From the NCBI RefSeq assembly GCF_000812685.1, contig NZ_JWIF01000011.1, positions 23,275-87,274 on the forward strand: a DNA stretch of 64,000 bases. Direction: 5' to 3'. Made by a program: the position numbers and the translations under genes. The stretch's first letter is position 1; every line of letters begins with the position of its first letter. The DNA comes from Halocynthiibacter namhaensis. GTDB taxonomy: Bacteria > Pseudomonadota > Alphaproteobacteria > Rhodobacterales > Rhodobacteraceae. The notes under the pieces were generated by a model. The model made no database searches, was not told the origin of the DNA, and worked only from the letters and a program-made list of their open reading frames with translations. Positions 63,722 through 64,000 of this stretch are shown piece by piece.

Positions 63722-64000
63722 AAACTCCTGTTGATTTGGAACGGCCTGACTGATTCAATCCCCTCATTGTGATGGGAGATTGTTGAGATGTTAGGACCAA
63801 GGCAAGAAGCGCAACGCGCTCTGTTTTATGACTTCTCTATCGAGGATCATGTTCCTGTAGATCATGTCTTGCGGACAATCGACGGTATCATTGATTTATC
63901 TGGCGTGCGTGCGCATCTGGCGCAGTTTTATAGCTCAACTGGGCGTCCGTCGATTGATCCTGAACTGATGATCGTTGCCCGGCAGGGCATTGCGTAGCAA
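63722..64000 (+). mobile_element. Start of an IS1182-type insertion sequence, running off the window
   Basis: CTGTTGAAAAACTCC near 63716 looks like the left end of such an element. A transposase start follows at 63788 behind AGATTGTTGAG. The element is broken near 63965, where the coding frame leaves the family pattern, and it continues past the window edge. The nested order suggests repeated insertion at this spot. Confidence 0.6.
63788..63997 (+). pseudogene. Truncated IS1182-family transposase
   Basis: The frame begins MLGPRQEAQRALFYDFSIED, with HVPVDHVLRTIDGIIDLSG, STGRPSIDPELMI, the opening of IS1182-type transposases. After PELMI the relatives go on for about 400 residues, but here VARQGIA and a TAG at 63995 follow. 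So the gene is cut after about 62 residues, probably by another insertion (GGCAGGGCATTGCGTAGCAA) that begins at about 63981. Confidence 0.75.

Overview
The window looks like a chromosomal segment of a marine alphaproteobacterium of the Rhodobacterales (Roseobacter group). Three things point there: a nuo operon carrying extra unidentified genes and running on into birA, coaX and rnj; two Hint-domain proteins of the type common in that order; and families such as DUF1467 beside mce, DUF1127, PqiA/MlaEF and an orphan coxD/coxE/xdhC-like set. Most of the window is core metabolism with tight gene packing (many ATGA overlaps). The organism has a complex I, an aerobic HemF and a TatABC translocon.

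Layout. 1-12.9 kb (+): 3' part of nuoG, then nuoH-I-J-K-L-M-N with three non-canonical members (a lipoprotein, a carboxymuconolactone-decarboxylase-like protein and a 36-residue membrane peptide not seen in standard complex I operons), then birA, coaX and rnj, closed by a perfect hairpin terminator shared with the convergent DEAD-box helicase. 13-18.3 kb (-): helicase, an unknown protein coupled to prfC, and a Hint protein. 18.6-25.7 kb (+): an atypical SDR, an AlkC-like glycosylase, an arsenite methyltransferase, an orphan ABC ATPase, and tatABC with a DUF815 ATPase. 25.9-33.9 kb (-): surE-pcm-nlpD, an SDR, and radA-cvpA-purF-DUF1284. 34-35.4 kb (+): an outer-membrane beta-barrel. 35.4-38.9 kb (-): alr-mlaE-mlaF-membrane protein-pqiA. 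39-40.1 kb (+): a sterol-desaturase gene split by a frameshift. 40.2-46.4 kb (-): 2OG oxygenase, dnaB with DnaA-box-like sites upstream, pyrC-pyrE, a DUF333 lipoprotein, and a small unknown gene followed by a second Hint protein. 46.8-52.9 kb (+): DUF1127, then MoxR ATPase, membrane protein, VWA protein, DUF1203, a YeeE/YedE sulfur-transport pair and XdhC. 53.1-56.8 kb (+): a LysM protein and an Atm1-type ABC exporter. 56.9-62.9 kb: nitroreductase, IMPACT-family protein, dgkA, EI24 protein, amine oxidase, mce-DUF1467, a receiver-only regulator and hemF.

The last 0.7 kb is different. A tRNA-Arg(CCT) gene is followed by the tail of a tyrosine recombinase, the tail of an IS3-family transposase and the start of an IS1182-type transposase that ends early. 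This is a degraded mobile-element junction and may be the edge of an island outside the window.

The most interesting candidate systems are the Mo-enzyme maturation/sulfur-uptake cluster (47.1-52.9 kb) without its structural enzyme, the small gene-Hint protein pair (45.1-46.4 kb), the extra small genes inside the nuo operon, and a nine-copy octamer repeat upstream of surE.
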